This document shows positions 26,701 to 34,256 of a DNA stretch of 64,000 nucleotides, piece by piece. The DNA is taken from contig PQXC01000002.1 of assembly GCA_003194435.1 (NCBI GenBank), positions 33,034 through 97,033 on the forward strand. The letters run 5' to 3'. This DNA comes from Candidatus Methanophagaceae archaeon (GTDB lineage: Archaea > Halobacteriota > Syntropharchaeia > Alkanophagales > Methanospirareceae). The notes below the pieces were generated by a model. It saw only the letters and a program-made list of their open reading frames with translations, was not told the DNA's origin and did no database searches. How positions within the stretch are numbered: the first letter of the stretch is position 1; each line of letters starts with the position of its first letter. The translations under genes were made by a program, and so were the position numbers.

Positions 26701-28323
26701 CCCAATGTTTTGCCAACTGGCAGAAATACCTATTCATTTGATGAGCGAGTCATACCGACCAAAGCCGCGTGGGAGATTGGTGTAAATCTTACAGACCAGC
26801 TATTGGCTCAGTATCTTGAAAAGAATGGAGCATATCCGAGAAAGATCGCATTTGTGCTCTGGTCATCCGAAACATCAAGACATCAGGGGGTGATGGAATC
26901 TGAGATACTGTATCTACTGGGTGTAAAACCAGTCTGGAATAAGAGAGGTAGAGTCAACAATGTGGAACTCATACCGTCTGATGAACTTGGAAGACCAAGA
27001 ATAGATGTTCTTATCGTTACTTCAGGAACATACCGCCAGATGTGGCAGAAGAAAATCAAATTGATTGACAGAGCAGTTCGCCTTGCCGTGCAGGATAAAG
27101 GTACAGAATACCCGAATTATGTCAAAGAGAACTCCGAATTGATAAAGTCACAACTTATGGCAGCTGGATATAACGAATACTTAGCAGAAACACTTTCGAT
27201 GGCACGAATATTTTCGGAAGCGATAGGCACAACAACACCGAATCTTCAGTTTGCAATTCCTGCAAGCAACACATGGGAAAATGATACGAAGCTTGCAGAC
27301 CTCTATATCAGCAGAGAGAGTTATATCTATGGCGAAAATACATGGGGTGAGTTTCATCTGCCTGATCTTTTTAAAGATAATCTTAGAGATGTTAAATTTG
27401 GGGTGTTCAGTCGCAGTTCAAATAATTATGGTGTGCTTGACCATCCCATGGTGGCAAGCTACTTCGGCGGGCTGGCTCTGGCCGTTCGGAGTCTAACCGG
27501 AGACACTCCTGATATGTATATAAATAACCTAAGAGAGCAAAACAATCCGAGACTCGAAACATTGAGCTATTTCTTGAATTGCGAATTGAGAACAAGGTAT
27601 TTCAATCCGAGATGGATTGAAGGGATGATGGAGCACGGATACGATGGAACAAGGTATATGGCACAATTCACAGAAGACCTGTGGATGTGGGATGTTACAA
27701 CACCAGACCTGATCACAGAAGATATGTGGAACCAGGTCTATGACGTCTACGTTCGCGATAAATACAACCTCGGTCTGAAAGACTTCTTCGACAGCACCAA
27801 TCCTTATGCAGAGCAATCTATCACTGCAAGGATGCTCGAAGCGATAAGAAAAGGTTATTGGACTCCCTCCGAAGACATAAAGACCGTACTTGCAGAGACA
27901 TACCAAGAATCAGTCGAGAAATATGGTGTAACATGCTGCCATCACACCTGTGGAAATCTACTGTTACGGGATTACATACAGGGCATACTTTCGGTTCCGG
28001 AACAACCGCCAGAACAGCAGAGATACTACAGATTAGGTGGCGGTGGCGCACGTCTTGCCGAAGCAGAAACAGAAGAAGAAACGGGTGAAGGTCTTACAAA
28101 TATGACCGAAACGAAAGGCGTGAGCAAAACGGGTGAAGAGTTGAAGAAACCGCCGGAGGAAGCATCGGAGAAGAAAGGGAAAGTGATGAAAGAGGAAAAG
28201 CCGGTAGAGAAACCCTCACCTGTATTTCCTATATCAGGCGCTCCGTTGATGGGGATAATAGCAGTGATCGTTGTTTTAGTGCTAATCGGCATAGGGTTAG
28301 GGCTTAAACGGAGGCAAAGGTAA
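23737..28323 (+). CDS. Membrane-anchored, extracytoplasmic CobN/Mg-chelatase-type protein
   Basis: A very large CobN-related protein, 1528 residues. CobN is the large subunit of cobaltochelatase or Mg-chelatase and binds the tetrapyrrole. Unlike the cytoplasmic enzyme it has a signal peptide (about 1-31), a long NXT/S-rich N-terminal region and a C-terminal stretch of Glu/Lys/Pro leading to a helix (MGIIAVIVVLVLIGIGLGL) and KRRQR. CobN-like segments include PTIGIVFYKSHYVKHDS, KIVITFYSEGGGKANPG, and ETSRHQGVMESEILYLLG followed by RIDVLIVTSGTYRQMW. GAGGTAAA precedes ATG 23737 and TTTTATATG lies about 40 bases upstream. No CobS/BchI-type ATPase is nearby. Binding or scavenging a corrinoid, F430 or haem outside the cell is inferred. 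Confidence 0.85.
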   Translation: MKNKCMQLAAGLVLVLFVAQVFVPLAITYAQSEGNETVMDGNGNLAFSTNVSENITVKTADEEPDKNRITFVLGTDENLASLLNASINATVNATVNITIYNATEAKSADFSNENVLFLASLDNETVASINSTINESAYVFVYNLTTNISIGNVDDVNITRYWVYGGDENILNLILYMDNKFYGGNESIEPPIPPERRVNLTIISASDYIVSGISKVVQQDQIINDTMNVKTYLALSYPNVTLPDDLDLSNEDVIFINHISQPAVEKLVYTIDKAKGNGAYVITTQFVDVYNFSNVNITNHPYISQYIDNPCQENYRRLLMYLGTQFCGLNGEIEQPIVIPNFAIYHPDSDIIFEDIDEYLDWYRNNTGAHRYDPEKPTIGIVFYKSHYVKHDSRVEDLLIRKIEGKDVNVIPVFCSHQYNFKDFFMKDGTTIADSIITCNYRMNWTNFTQGVKDAELINVPWLQGINLYHTTPDEWNTTVYGVPSYMYPYEIAQAEMDGIIEPIVIGGKVEDEEGNKYYKPIDYQIEWRVDRAIAWAKLHHKDNAEKKIVITFYSEGGGKANPGADIDYYLDVPASLENLLNAMKDRGYNVGTEPLPNKTEIAKLIQEASNVGTWAPGVLEERVNSGSVILIPESKYLEWFNELPQDKQKDVVERFGTPPGEIMVYENETGKYIVIPKIQFGNILILPHPTWGFLQNDTTLYHDGAIPPHHEYIAFYFWINREYHADAMLTFFTQISLTPGKIIGLSRYDWGGILLQDMPHIHPLKVDMDSGLRNKRRANAVIVDYITPPIVTSGLYENLTMLQEKISLYNTAGNEMLKKKYKDEIIDYCRNLSIDHDLDVNLSEKASNTTAFEGFLLQLSGYLEELKGECIPYGSHILGEPPAGEQLVAMVKSMLGDDFETHVSAVNSSENTTTLLLTECLLNNLTPREAQNNILGLVTDEITDDLNLAIDYANRIDACKIEISRILDALEGKYIPPGPGDCDPVRNPNVLPTGRNTYSFDERVIPTKAAWEIGVNLTDQLLAQYLEKNGAYPRKIAFVLWSSETSRHQGVMESEILYLLGVKPVWNKRGRVNNVELIPSDELGRPRIDVLIVTSGTYRQMWQKKIKLIDRAVRLAVQDKGTEYPNYVKENSELIKSQLMAAGYNEYLAETLSMARIFSEAIGTTTPNLQFAIPASNTWENDTKLADLYISRESYIYGENTWGEFHLPDLFKDNLRDVKFGVFSRSSNNYGVLDHPMVASYFGGLALAVRSLTGDTPDMYINNLREQNNPRLETLSYFLNCELRTRYFNPRWIEGMMEHGYDGTRYMAQFTEDLWMWDVTTPDLITEDMWNQVYDVYVRDKYNLGLKDFFDSTNPYAEQSITARMLEAIRKGYWTPSEDIKTVLAETYQESVEKYGVTCCHHTCGNLLLRDYIQGILSVPEQPPEQQRYYRLGGGGARLAEAETEEETGEGLTNMTETKGVSKTGEELKKPPEEASEKKGKVMKEEKPVEKPSPVFPISGAPLMGIIAVIVVLVLIGIGLGLKRRQR

Positions 28324-28384
28324 GAAGGTAAGAACTTGCTCGAACAGTTCTCACATAATGCATAAATAATCGCGCCAAACCAAA

Positions 28385-28610
28385 TCATGAATTCTTCCTG
28401 AACCAGTTAATATCCACCGTCAAATTGGTGGTATCTCCAAATATTATCGTTTTTACGCTCTTTCGCTTTCCACAAACGGCGTTTACGGTTCTCAACACCA
28501 TATCCACAAACTGATCGACTGTAAACCTGCTTAGAAGCCTGTAAACTCCCTTAACGACGCTTTAGCCTTTAATTCGCTTATTTCAGCATCGTTATAGCTT
28601 CTCTTTTGAT
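28385..28610 (-). pseudogene. Transposase remnant
   Basis: In the 550-base gap after CobN the minus strand gives LSRFTVDQFVDMVLRT and then KTIIFGDTTNLTVDINWFRK before TGA 28387-28385. This resembles the middle of DDE transposases from methanogenic archaea, where a short DxT motif follows a hydrophobic strand. A preceding fragment (SYNDAEISELKAKASLREF) lies in a different frame, so the gene is frameshifted as well as truncated. I saw no terminal inverted repeats. The rest of the gap up to 28692 shows no gene. Confidence 0.45.
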
Positions 28611-28692
28611 CGATTGGAGAGTGATATGATGATCTTTTGTGAATGGTTGATGGGGGGTTAAAGGGGTTAAAACGCCATCTTTATACGCCAAA

Positions 28693-28876
28693 TTAGCGCT
28701 CCATTCGCTCAGTTTCGGTCAGGTGCATTGCAAGGTCGTAAAATTCAAAGTCGTCATAATTATAATCGTCTCCGAGATGATGATGCGCAGTGTCTATATA
28801 TAACCATTGCCGTGGCAGAAGCGAGTGAAATAGCCGCAAATAATAATAGTGCAATACATAACAAATTTTTCATCAT
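28693..28876 (-). pseudogene. Small secreted protein gene, apparently frameshifted
   Basis: ATG 28876 overlaps the stop of the upstream gene (ATGA) and has a strong GGAGGAGGTGA site. The first frame begins MMKNLLCIALLLFAAISLAS, a clear signal peptide, then stops after 38 residues in an Arg-rich tail. Shifting one base near residue 24 continues for about 38 residues rich in His, Asp and Tyr (AHHHLGDDYNYDDFEFYD) and ending LAMHLTETERMER at 28693. Either a frameshift mutation or a sequencing error would explain this. Last gene of the long minus-strand cluster. Confidence 0.45.
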
Positions 28877-29721
28877 AACTCACCTCCTCCTTCTACTTTC
28901 GATTTCCGTTTGCTCAACAAAATAATTGGAACTGCAACTATAATAAAGGCTATACCTGCTGACAGTGGTAATGACCTCTCCTCTATTACATCTATCAGCC
29001 ACATATTCGATACACAAGCAGTAACCATTCCCGAGACAAAACCAATCACAGTTAATTTTCTATTTTTAGTGAATGCATACACCACGATTGCAATGATAAG
29101 TCCTGTAATAGAAGAGGGTAAAATAAAGAAGATAAAATATATAAAAAGGAAAAAACCAAACATGGATGTCTTCAAATCAAGCGTAACATTCGAATTATTA
29201 ATTACAAGCGTTTTAGTGGCAGATTGTGGATTAAAAAAACCTGTATTTGAAGTTGCTTTAACATCATAAACGCCATTTGGAAGTTTTAGGGAATACGAAC
29301 CGTTATTATCGGTCAGACATGAGCTTACAAGTTCGTCGGTCCCATGACGATAAACGCAGACGTACGCCACGACCAGCATGGGTGCTATTCCGAGAGTTAC
29401 AATCCCAGAGGCGAATAGCAGAAACCAGAAGAAAGGATTTAAAGCCCATTCCGCCTTTTTGTGTCTGCGCATGAGCATTCCCAGTGGCAGACCCACCAGC
29501 GATATTATCAACAGCCCCAGCAGTGAGAATGCGAGCGTGCTTCCAAGGTGGTAAGCCAGCGACGGAGAAAATGCGTTTACAACCACAGCGGAGAATGGTG
29601 GTAGAGTGAGTGGGTCATGGACTACTCTTGCCAATAGCTCCCAGAACAAAAACAACACGATAAAGGGAATGCTGTGGTAAAACCACCGAACAATTCCCTG
29701 TTTATTTCCGTCTTCCATCAT
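28873..29721 (-). CDS. Chimeric membrane protein: truncated SsuC-type permease joined to a CarboxypepD_reg-like domain
   Basis: A 282-residue protein made of unlike parts. Residues 1-115 resemble the start of nitrate/sulfonate-type ABC permeases (VLFLFWELLARVVHDP, STLAFSLLGLLIISLVGLPLG) but lack the EAA loop and later helices. From about 120 it turns into an extracytoplasmic beta domain like CarboxypepD_reg (VCVYRHGTDELVSS, DNNGSYSLKLPNGVYDVKA). Residues 185-270 form three or four further membrane helices with a basic end. No substrate-binding protein or ATPase of this transporter class is adjacent. It follows a tiny frame with an ATGA overlap. Probably a fusion product with a role in the envelope rather than a working permease. 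Confidence 0.7.
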   Translation of the reverse strand: MMEDGNKQGIVRWFYHSIPFIVLFLFWELLARVVHDPLTLPPFSAVVVNAFSPSLAYHLGSTLAFSLLGLLIISLVGLPLGMLMRRHKKAEWALNPFFWFLLFASGIVTLGIAPMLVVAYVCVYRHGTDELVSSCLTDNNGSYSLKLPNGVYDVKATSNTGFFNPQSATKTLVINNSNVTLDLKTSMFGFFLFIYFIFFILPSSITGLIIAIVVYAFTKNRKLTVIGFVSGMVTACVSNMWLIDVIEERSLPLSAGIAFIIVAVPIILLSKRKSKVEGGGEL

Positions 29722-29798
29722 TTTATCCCCCCTCCTTCATAAAAAGCTCCTATTATTCCAAATAGAACTACAAAGACATTTCTTTCAGTCATTTTCAT
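29718..29798 (-). CDS. Possible 26-residue membrane peptide
   Basis: ATG 29798 opens a 26-codon frame (MKMTERNVFVVLFGIIG, then a Gly-rich end) whose TGA overlaps the next start as ATGA. Its last codons form the GGAGGGGGG ribosome site of the next gene. AGAGGTGA lies about 14 bases before its own ATG. It may be a real single-helix peptide, the remnant of a gene, or a coupling leader. Confidence 0.35.
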   Translation of the reverse strand: MKMTERNVFVVLFGIIGAFYEGGGIK

Positions 29799-29810
29799 TT
29801 TTTCTTTTTT

Positions 29811-30374
29811 TCACCTCTTCTTTTTCTTTATCATTAAACATGCCACAATAATTGCGTATATCCCGGCGTAGATAATAACTGTGCCACCTACACCCATGAA
29901 CAGATGTCCTAAGTAAGGGATTCTTACTCTTGCTATACCTATAACCCATTCAGGTTTTACTGGTTCAATCCCAATTCCTCTCTGATCTGGATAGAGATTG
30001 TTATCACCTTTAGTGATGTATCCCTCATGAGGAGCAGGTTCACCATTTGGCATCTCTTCTCCCTCTTCAATCCAGGATATTGCTCTATGCATTATTGGGG
30101 TTGTGGAAGAAATACCGTTCGGATGGAATATAATTATATCTCCGTAATCGTTAAACGATCTGTAATCGTGTATTTTGGCATCTTCGCAGGTTATGATATT
30201 CGCACGCTGAGGTGATTGCACCAGAATTAGATCACCGACACGCATGTTTGGCTCCATGCTTCCCGACTCCGTAACAAATCCTAAACACGTTGTTCCCGTT
30301 GCTACATATGCTGATACTTTTACGGCGACTATCACTACAACAAGTATCAATAAAGCCTTTATCCAAACTCTCAT
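29811..30374 (-). CDS. Signal peptidase I, archaeal/SEC11 type (S26B)
   Basis: Cleaves signal peptides on the outer face of the membrane. The 187-residue protein has an N-terminal membrane helix (about 5-27), the catalytic Ser in ESGSMEPNM, the catalytic His in TTPIMHRAI in place of bacterial Lys, and the conserved GDNNLYPDQ, followed by a C-terminal helix. Overlap with the small membrane protein gene upstream (ATGA) places it in the long export-related cluster, where many products carry signal peptides. It may be a dedicated enzyme for these products; that is inference. Confidence 0.9.
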   Translation of the reverse strand: MRVWIKALLILVVVIVAVKVSAYVATGTTCLGFVTESGSMEPNMRVGDLILVQSPQRANIITCEDAKIHDYRSFNDYGDIIIFHPNGISSTTPIMHRAISWIEEGEEMPNGEPAPHEGYITKGDNNLYPDQRGIGIEPVKPEWVIGIARVRIPYLGHLFMGVGGTVIIYAGIYAIIVACLMIKKKKR

Positions 30375-30571
30375 TTTGATTCCTCCTTTCTTTTCATGCT
30401 TGCGCCTGCACCAATGAAAATGAGTGCTAAAGCACCAATAGCTGGGATTTGCTCCTGTGACAAATACCCCACCATAAATCCTATTGCTCCAGCTATAACT
30501 AAGCCAGCCCTCAACATCAATAACAATCCTCCAATTTTTCTTTTATCATCTTTATGTTCCTCTTTTGTCAT
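30371..30571 (-). CDS. Small two-helix membrane protein, paralogue of 32855-33049
   Basis: A 66-residue protein with a charged N-terminus, two membrane helices (about 14-36 and 42-59) and a basic tail. The sequence GYLSQEQIPAIGA plus LIF(I/V)GAGASMKR is shared almost exactly with the protein at 32855-33049, so the two are recent paralogues inside one cluster. It overlaps the signal peptidase start. No known family is recognised. Position next to ABC transporters and a signal peptidase suggests an accessory membrane subunit. Confidence 0.75.
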   Translation of the reverse strand: MTKEEHKDDKRKIGGLLLMLRAGLVIAGAIGFMVGYLSQEQIPAIGALALIFIGAGASMKRKEESK

Positions 30572-30614
30572 TCATGTACATGTATCTTTTCATCTTTTTC
30601 GCTTCCTTTTTATT

Positions 30615-31319
30615 TTATGGTATAGTCGTAACTATCCGCTCTTTGTTCAGATATCTGGTCAGGTATGTTGTGAGTGCCAGTAAAAGCATGGCTACGACAA
30701 GCATAGCCCCGATAGCGACCCACGAAAAAACGTACACTCCACCAATCACATTTTTAGTGAAAAAGAGTGCGAGAAATATCACAAAAAATATTGTGGTATT
30801 CAGAATCTGGTTTTCTCGCATGCCCAGCAGAAAGTGTCCGAAACCCAGAAGACCTGCGGCAGCGGCTATGAACGCTGGGACAACAAGAAAGACATGAAGA
30901 ACGATGGCAGGCGATGGCAGCAGCATTGACGTTGAAAAGATATTTGCAATTATGGTTATCAGGGCAGCTGTCAGTAGGGCGATTAAATAAGCAGGAATAG
31001 TAACGCCAACTACTTTTCCGGACCATATTTCTCTCAGGCTAAGAGGTGTGCACAGTAATGTTTCTATAATACCCTCTCTTTTCTCATTGAAAAATACCCT
31101 TCCTGAGAAGAGGTATGCCATGAATATACCCAGCATCAGCACAAAATAGAAAAGCAGGTTATTAAATTGATCAAATACCGCGGATTCTTCTACTGTTTTG
31201 ACCCCGACTGCTGTTATTACACTGAACCACACGGCAAAAAATATACCTACAAGCATCTGACTTCTGGTCTTTATAATTCCTTTCATCTCCTTCTTTGCGA
31301 CCACCCATATCTTATTCAT
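30615..31319 (-). CDS. ABC-2 type transporter permease
   Basis: A six-helix ABC-2 permease of 234 residues. It starts MNKIWVVAKKEMKGIIKTR, the usual cytoplasmic amphipathic lead, and contains REGIIETLLCTPLSLREIWSGK, the conserved coupling segment. It ends with a helix and the short basic tail RYLNKERIVTTIP. ATG 31319 overlaps the ATPase stop. Its C-terminal ~45 residues recur as a fragment at 41371-41535. Substrate not known; such pairs export lipids, peptides or drugs. Confidence 0.88.
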   Translation of the reverse strand: MNKIWVVAKKEMKGIIKTRSQMLVGIFFAVWFSVITAVGVKTVEESAVFDQFNNLLFYFVLMLGIFMAYLFSGRVFFNEKREGIIETLLCTPLSLREIWSGKVVGVTIPAYLIALLTAALITIIANIFSTSMLLPSPAIVLHVFLVVPAFIAAAAGLLGFGHFLLGMRENQILNTTIFFVIFLALFFTKNVIGGVYVFSWVAIGAMLVVAMLLLALTTYLTRYLNKERIVTTIP

Positions 31320-32259
31320 TCTGCTCCCTCCCTTTCTGTACAATATCCAGATACACGTCCTCTAAGGACTTCGTGACCCACTTTATCTCTTCGACTACTA
31401 TGCCATTTCTCATCAGTACACTCAGAATCGTTGAACTTTTCTCATTACGTATCACGGCTGTTATCCTCGAATCGTCTCGCTCACAATCAGAGACAGAGAC
31501 GAAATCCAGTGAATTTAAGATGTTTAATGCCTTCTCTGCATCTTTGCTATCAGAAAGAGTGATTTCAACACGGGGCTTATCCATTTTTTCCCTTAAATTT
31601 TTGACCGTGTCATGCGCTTTTATCTCACCGCTTTGAAGTATCGCTATCTTTGTGCATATCCGCTGGACCTCATCGAGGTCGTGAGAATTGAGGAATATTG
31701 TAACACCCATCTCTTCAGAAAGTTGAAGTATCAGGTCCCTCACCATTATCTGCGCCTCGGGATCCAAACCCGATGAAGGCTCATCCAGGAACAAAACTTC
31801 CGGCTCGTGTACTATCGCTCTCGCCAAAGCCAATTTCCGTCGCATACCCTTCGAGAACCTGCCAACTTTATCGTTTATTCTATCAGAAAGCCCCACGGAT
31901 TCCAGGAGTTCTCTAATCCTCCTCTTTCGCTCTATTCTATCCGAGAGCCCATAAAGCTGTGCATAGTAATCCAGATTTTCATAAGCAGATAACCGGTCAT
32001 ATACGCCGTCATCTTCTAAAAGAACGCCAACTTTATTTCTGAGTGCTTCGTTCTCGCCCAGACCCAGATTTTGTCCCATAACAAACGCATTCCCGGATGT
32101 TGGATTAAGAAGACCCAGAATTATTCTCAGCGTTGTTGTCTTCCCTGCTCCGTTCGGTCCCAAATAGCCGAATATCTCACCTTCTTTCACTTCAAAACTG
32201 ACGTCCTTAAGCACTGTCTTCCCGTTAAACGTTTTTGTCAGGTTTTGTACTTCTATCAT
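31312..32259 (-). CDS. ABC transporter ATP-binding protein (ABC-2 partner)
   Basis: The ATPase of the following ABC-2 permease, 315 residues. Walker A is GPNGAGKTT (about residue 36), the signature reads FSKGMRRKLALARA, Walker B is VLFLDEPSSGLDP, and the H-loop is LNSHDLDE. A C-terminal extension of about 80 residues carries the regulatory beta domain common in CcmA/DrrA-type ATPases. Lies 17 bases after the methyltransferase gene in the same transcript. Confidence 0.93.
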   Translation of the reverse strand: MIEVQNLTKTFNGKTVLKDVSFEVKEGEIFGYLGPNGAGKTTTLRIILGLLNPTSGNAFVMGQNLGLGENEALRNKVGVLLEDDGVYDRLSAYENLDYYAQLYGLSDRIERKRRIRELLESVGLSDRINDKVGRFSKGMRRKLALARAIVHEPEVLFLDEPSSGLDPEAQIMVRDLILQLSEEMGVTIFLNSHDLDEVQRICTKIAILQSGEIKAHDTVKNLREKMDKPRVEITLSDSKDAEKALNILNSLDFVSVSDCERDDSRITAVIRNEKSSTILSVLMRNGIVVEEIKWVTKSLEDVYLDIVQKGREQNE

Positions 32260-32276
32260 TTCTTGCTCTCTTTGAC

Positions 32277-32858
32277 CTATTTTTTCAATTCACTCGCCTC
32301 TATCTTTACAGCTTTACTCTTTCTAAATATGAATATCCTTGCATGTTGCCCTGAATAAATAAAACCGCCCCTTTCTACCTCTGCAATTAATTTCTTAGCT
32401 GAACCCTTCGTTTTTTCAATTGAAAGCACACCCCCTGGTTTTAAAATACGATGTATCTCAGCTATAACATTTCCCAGCCCACCGGCGATGTAACGAAGCC
32501 CAAAAATAAATGCAAGGTCTATACTCTGGTCTGGTAGCCCTGTATCAGATGCATTTGCGAGCATCGGCTTAACGTTCTTCATCCCCTCCCTCTCGATCTT
32601 CTCCTTTACTCGTTCAATTGCGAGCGGATGCACATCCACCGCATACACCACGCCTTCTTCTCCTACTATCTTTGCCGCAGGCATCGTAAAGAACCCCGGA
32701 CCGCAGCCAACCTCCAGCACTTTCTGCCCGCGTTTCAACCCCGCCACTCTCAATAGCTTGTATGGATCACAGAAAACCGAACGAATGGGATTGTCGTGTA
32801 TCAATGCGAGTATCCTGAACGATAAGTTGGACATGTGTTTTGTTTCTTTATTACTCAT
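32277..32858 (-). CDS. Class I SAM-dependent methyltransferase
   Basis: A 193-residue methyltransferase. Motif I is VLEVGCGPGFFTMPAAKI with the acidic residue in VYAVDVHPLAIERVKEK. Motif IV region is DQSIDLAFIFGLRYI, and HRILKPGGVLSIEKT follows. The substrate is unknown; the ubiE-like pattern suggests lipid, quinone or small molecule. It overlaps the preceding small membrane protein gene by four bases (ATGA) and precedes the ABC-2 ATPase, so it may modify the exported compound or an envelope lipid. Confidence 0.85.
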   Translation of the reverse strand: MSNKETKHMSNLSFRILALIHDNPIRSVFCDPYKLLRVAGLKRGQKVLEVGCGPGFFTMPAAKIVGEEGVVYAVDVHPLAIERVKEKIEREGMKNVKPMLANASDTGLPDQSIDLAFIFGLRYIAGGLGNVIAEIHRILKPGGVLSIEKTKGSAKKLIAEVERGGFIYSGQHARIFIFRKSKAVKIEASELKK

Positions 32859-33049
32859 TTAAATCCCCCCCTTCTTTTCATGCTTGCGCCTGCACCAACA
32901 AAAATGAGTGCTACCGCACCAATAGCCGGAATTTGCTCTTGTGATAAATAGCCAGCTATAAAACCTATTGCTCCGACAACAAATAGACCAGTTCCTAATA
33001 CCAGGAACAATTCACCAATTTTTGTTTTCGTATTCCTGTTTTTTCTCAT
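32855..33049 (-). CDS. Small two-helix membrane protein, paralogue of 30371-30571
   Basis: A 64-residue protein from ATG 33049, with GGAGGTG seven bases upstream. An earlier in-frame start at 33076 would overlap the permease gene and lacks a site. Two membrane helices flank GYLSQEQIPAIGAVALIFVG, shared with the second copy 2.4 kb downstream. The tail is KRRGGFK. Overlaps the methyltransferase start. No named family recognised. Confidence 0.75.
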   Translation of the reverse strand: MRKNRNTKTKIGELFLVLGTGLFVVGAIGFIAGYLSQEQIPAIGAVALIFVGAGASMKRRGGFK

Positions 33050-33068
33050 TTTACACCTCCAATTTTTC

Positions 33069-34256
33069 TCATTCATACCTCACCGCCTCGACCGGACTCA
33101 TCTTTGACGCCTTCCTTGCTGGATACAACCCCGACATCACTCCTACAATCACTGCAACCACAATCCCGCCGAGCAGAACCTCTGGTCGCAAAATCGCCGG
33201 TATCGCTTCTCCGAATGCCGCACCTATCCCAATGCTTATGACGTTTGCACCGATGATACCCAGCACACAGCCACAGACACCACCCGCTACGCTCACCATG
33301 CCCGACTCAAGCAAGAAAAGAGAAAGAACATTCCTGTTTTTTGCTCCTATCGCTTTCATTATGCCTATCTCATGCGTTCGTTCCATCACGGACATCAGCA
33401 TCGTGTTCATTATGCCAATAGAAGCAACGATAAGCGAAATAGAAGCGATAGCAACTAACACAGCTTGCAGTAGTGTGAAAATGGTTTTTAACTGCGTGAT
33501 AGCGCTGCCCATCGTCATTGCGCTCGTAAAATCATCAAGCTTATGGTTCTCATCTATTCGCTCCTCTATCTCCTCCGCGATTAATTCCGCTTCCCCTATG
33601 TCTCGCACCCTCACCGTTATCTGCGCAATTTCATCATTGCCCAGTATACTCTTTGCATCTCTTTCCGTGATATATATCGAGGAATCCACGTCCGACCTGA
33701 ATCCACCCTGCTTCTCCAGCACGCCAACCACCCTGAATTTGCTTCCGCCTATATTTATCCTGTCGTTGACCCCTATCTCTTCATCAAAATAGTCATTCGC
33801 AATGCTATGCCCAATCAGGCATGCTTTGTGGTCATTATCGCGTAAATCCCTACCATCTCCTGTCTTCACTACTTCCCCAAATATCGCACTGATATCTCGT
33901 GTGTCAATACCTATCACTCTCATAACTGTCTTTTCACCCCGGTATTCCACTTCTTCCATCCCGCTTATCATCGCCGCAGCTTCCTTCACTCCCCCTATCC
34001 GCTCCACATCTTTCAAATCTCGCTCGTTAAAACTGCCAAGTTCCATATAGTTCCCGAAATTCGCCTTACCCGGCATTACAAAGATTAAATCTGCCATCTC
34101 CACCAATTCCCCTGTTACTGATTGCTCAAAGCCATAGCCCACGGACATTAAAGCGATTACCGCCGCTATCCCTACTGCAATGCCCATGAGTGTGAGACTC
34201 GTACGTGCTTTCCGCTCCTTTATATCCCGATATGCTAACAGAAATATATCCTTCAT
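33069..34256 (-). CDS. MacB/FtsX-type ABC transporter permease (cassette A)
   Basis: A 395-residue permease with one N-terminal helix (about 20-40), a large extracytoplasmic MacB_PCD domain (about 45-255) and three C-terminal helices with MERTHEIGIMKAIGAKNRNV, the FtsX coupling region. It ends with GLYPARKASKMSPVEAVRYE, the hallmark of the family. Such proteins do not move substrate across the membrane but transmit force to outer partners. ATG 34256 overlaps the ATPase gene (ATGA). Its outer partner is probably the COG1361 protein two genes upstream, as no HlyD-type adaptor is present. Confidence 0.92.
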   Translation of the reverse strand: MKDIFLLAYRDIKERKARTSLTLMGIAVGIAAVIALMSVGYGFEQSVTGELVEMADLIFVMPGKANFGNYMELGSFNERDLKDVERIGGVKEAAAMISGMEEVEYRGEKTVMRVIGIDTRDISAIFGEVVKTGDGRDLRDNDHKACLIGHSIANDYFDEEIGVNDRINIGGSKFRVVGVLEKQGGFRSDVDSSIYITERDAKSILGNDEIAQITVRVRDIGEAELIAEEIEERIDENHKLDDFTSAMTMGSAITQLKTIFTLLQAVLVAIASISLIVASIGIMNTMLMSVMERTHEIGIMKAIGAKNRNVLSLFLLESGMVSVAGGVCGCVLGIIGANVISIGIGAAFGEAIPAILRPEVLLGGIVVAVIVGVMSGLYPARKASKMSPVEAVRYE

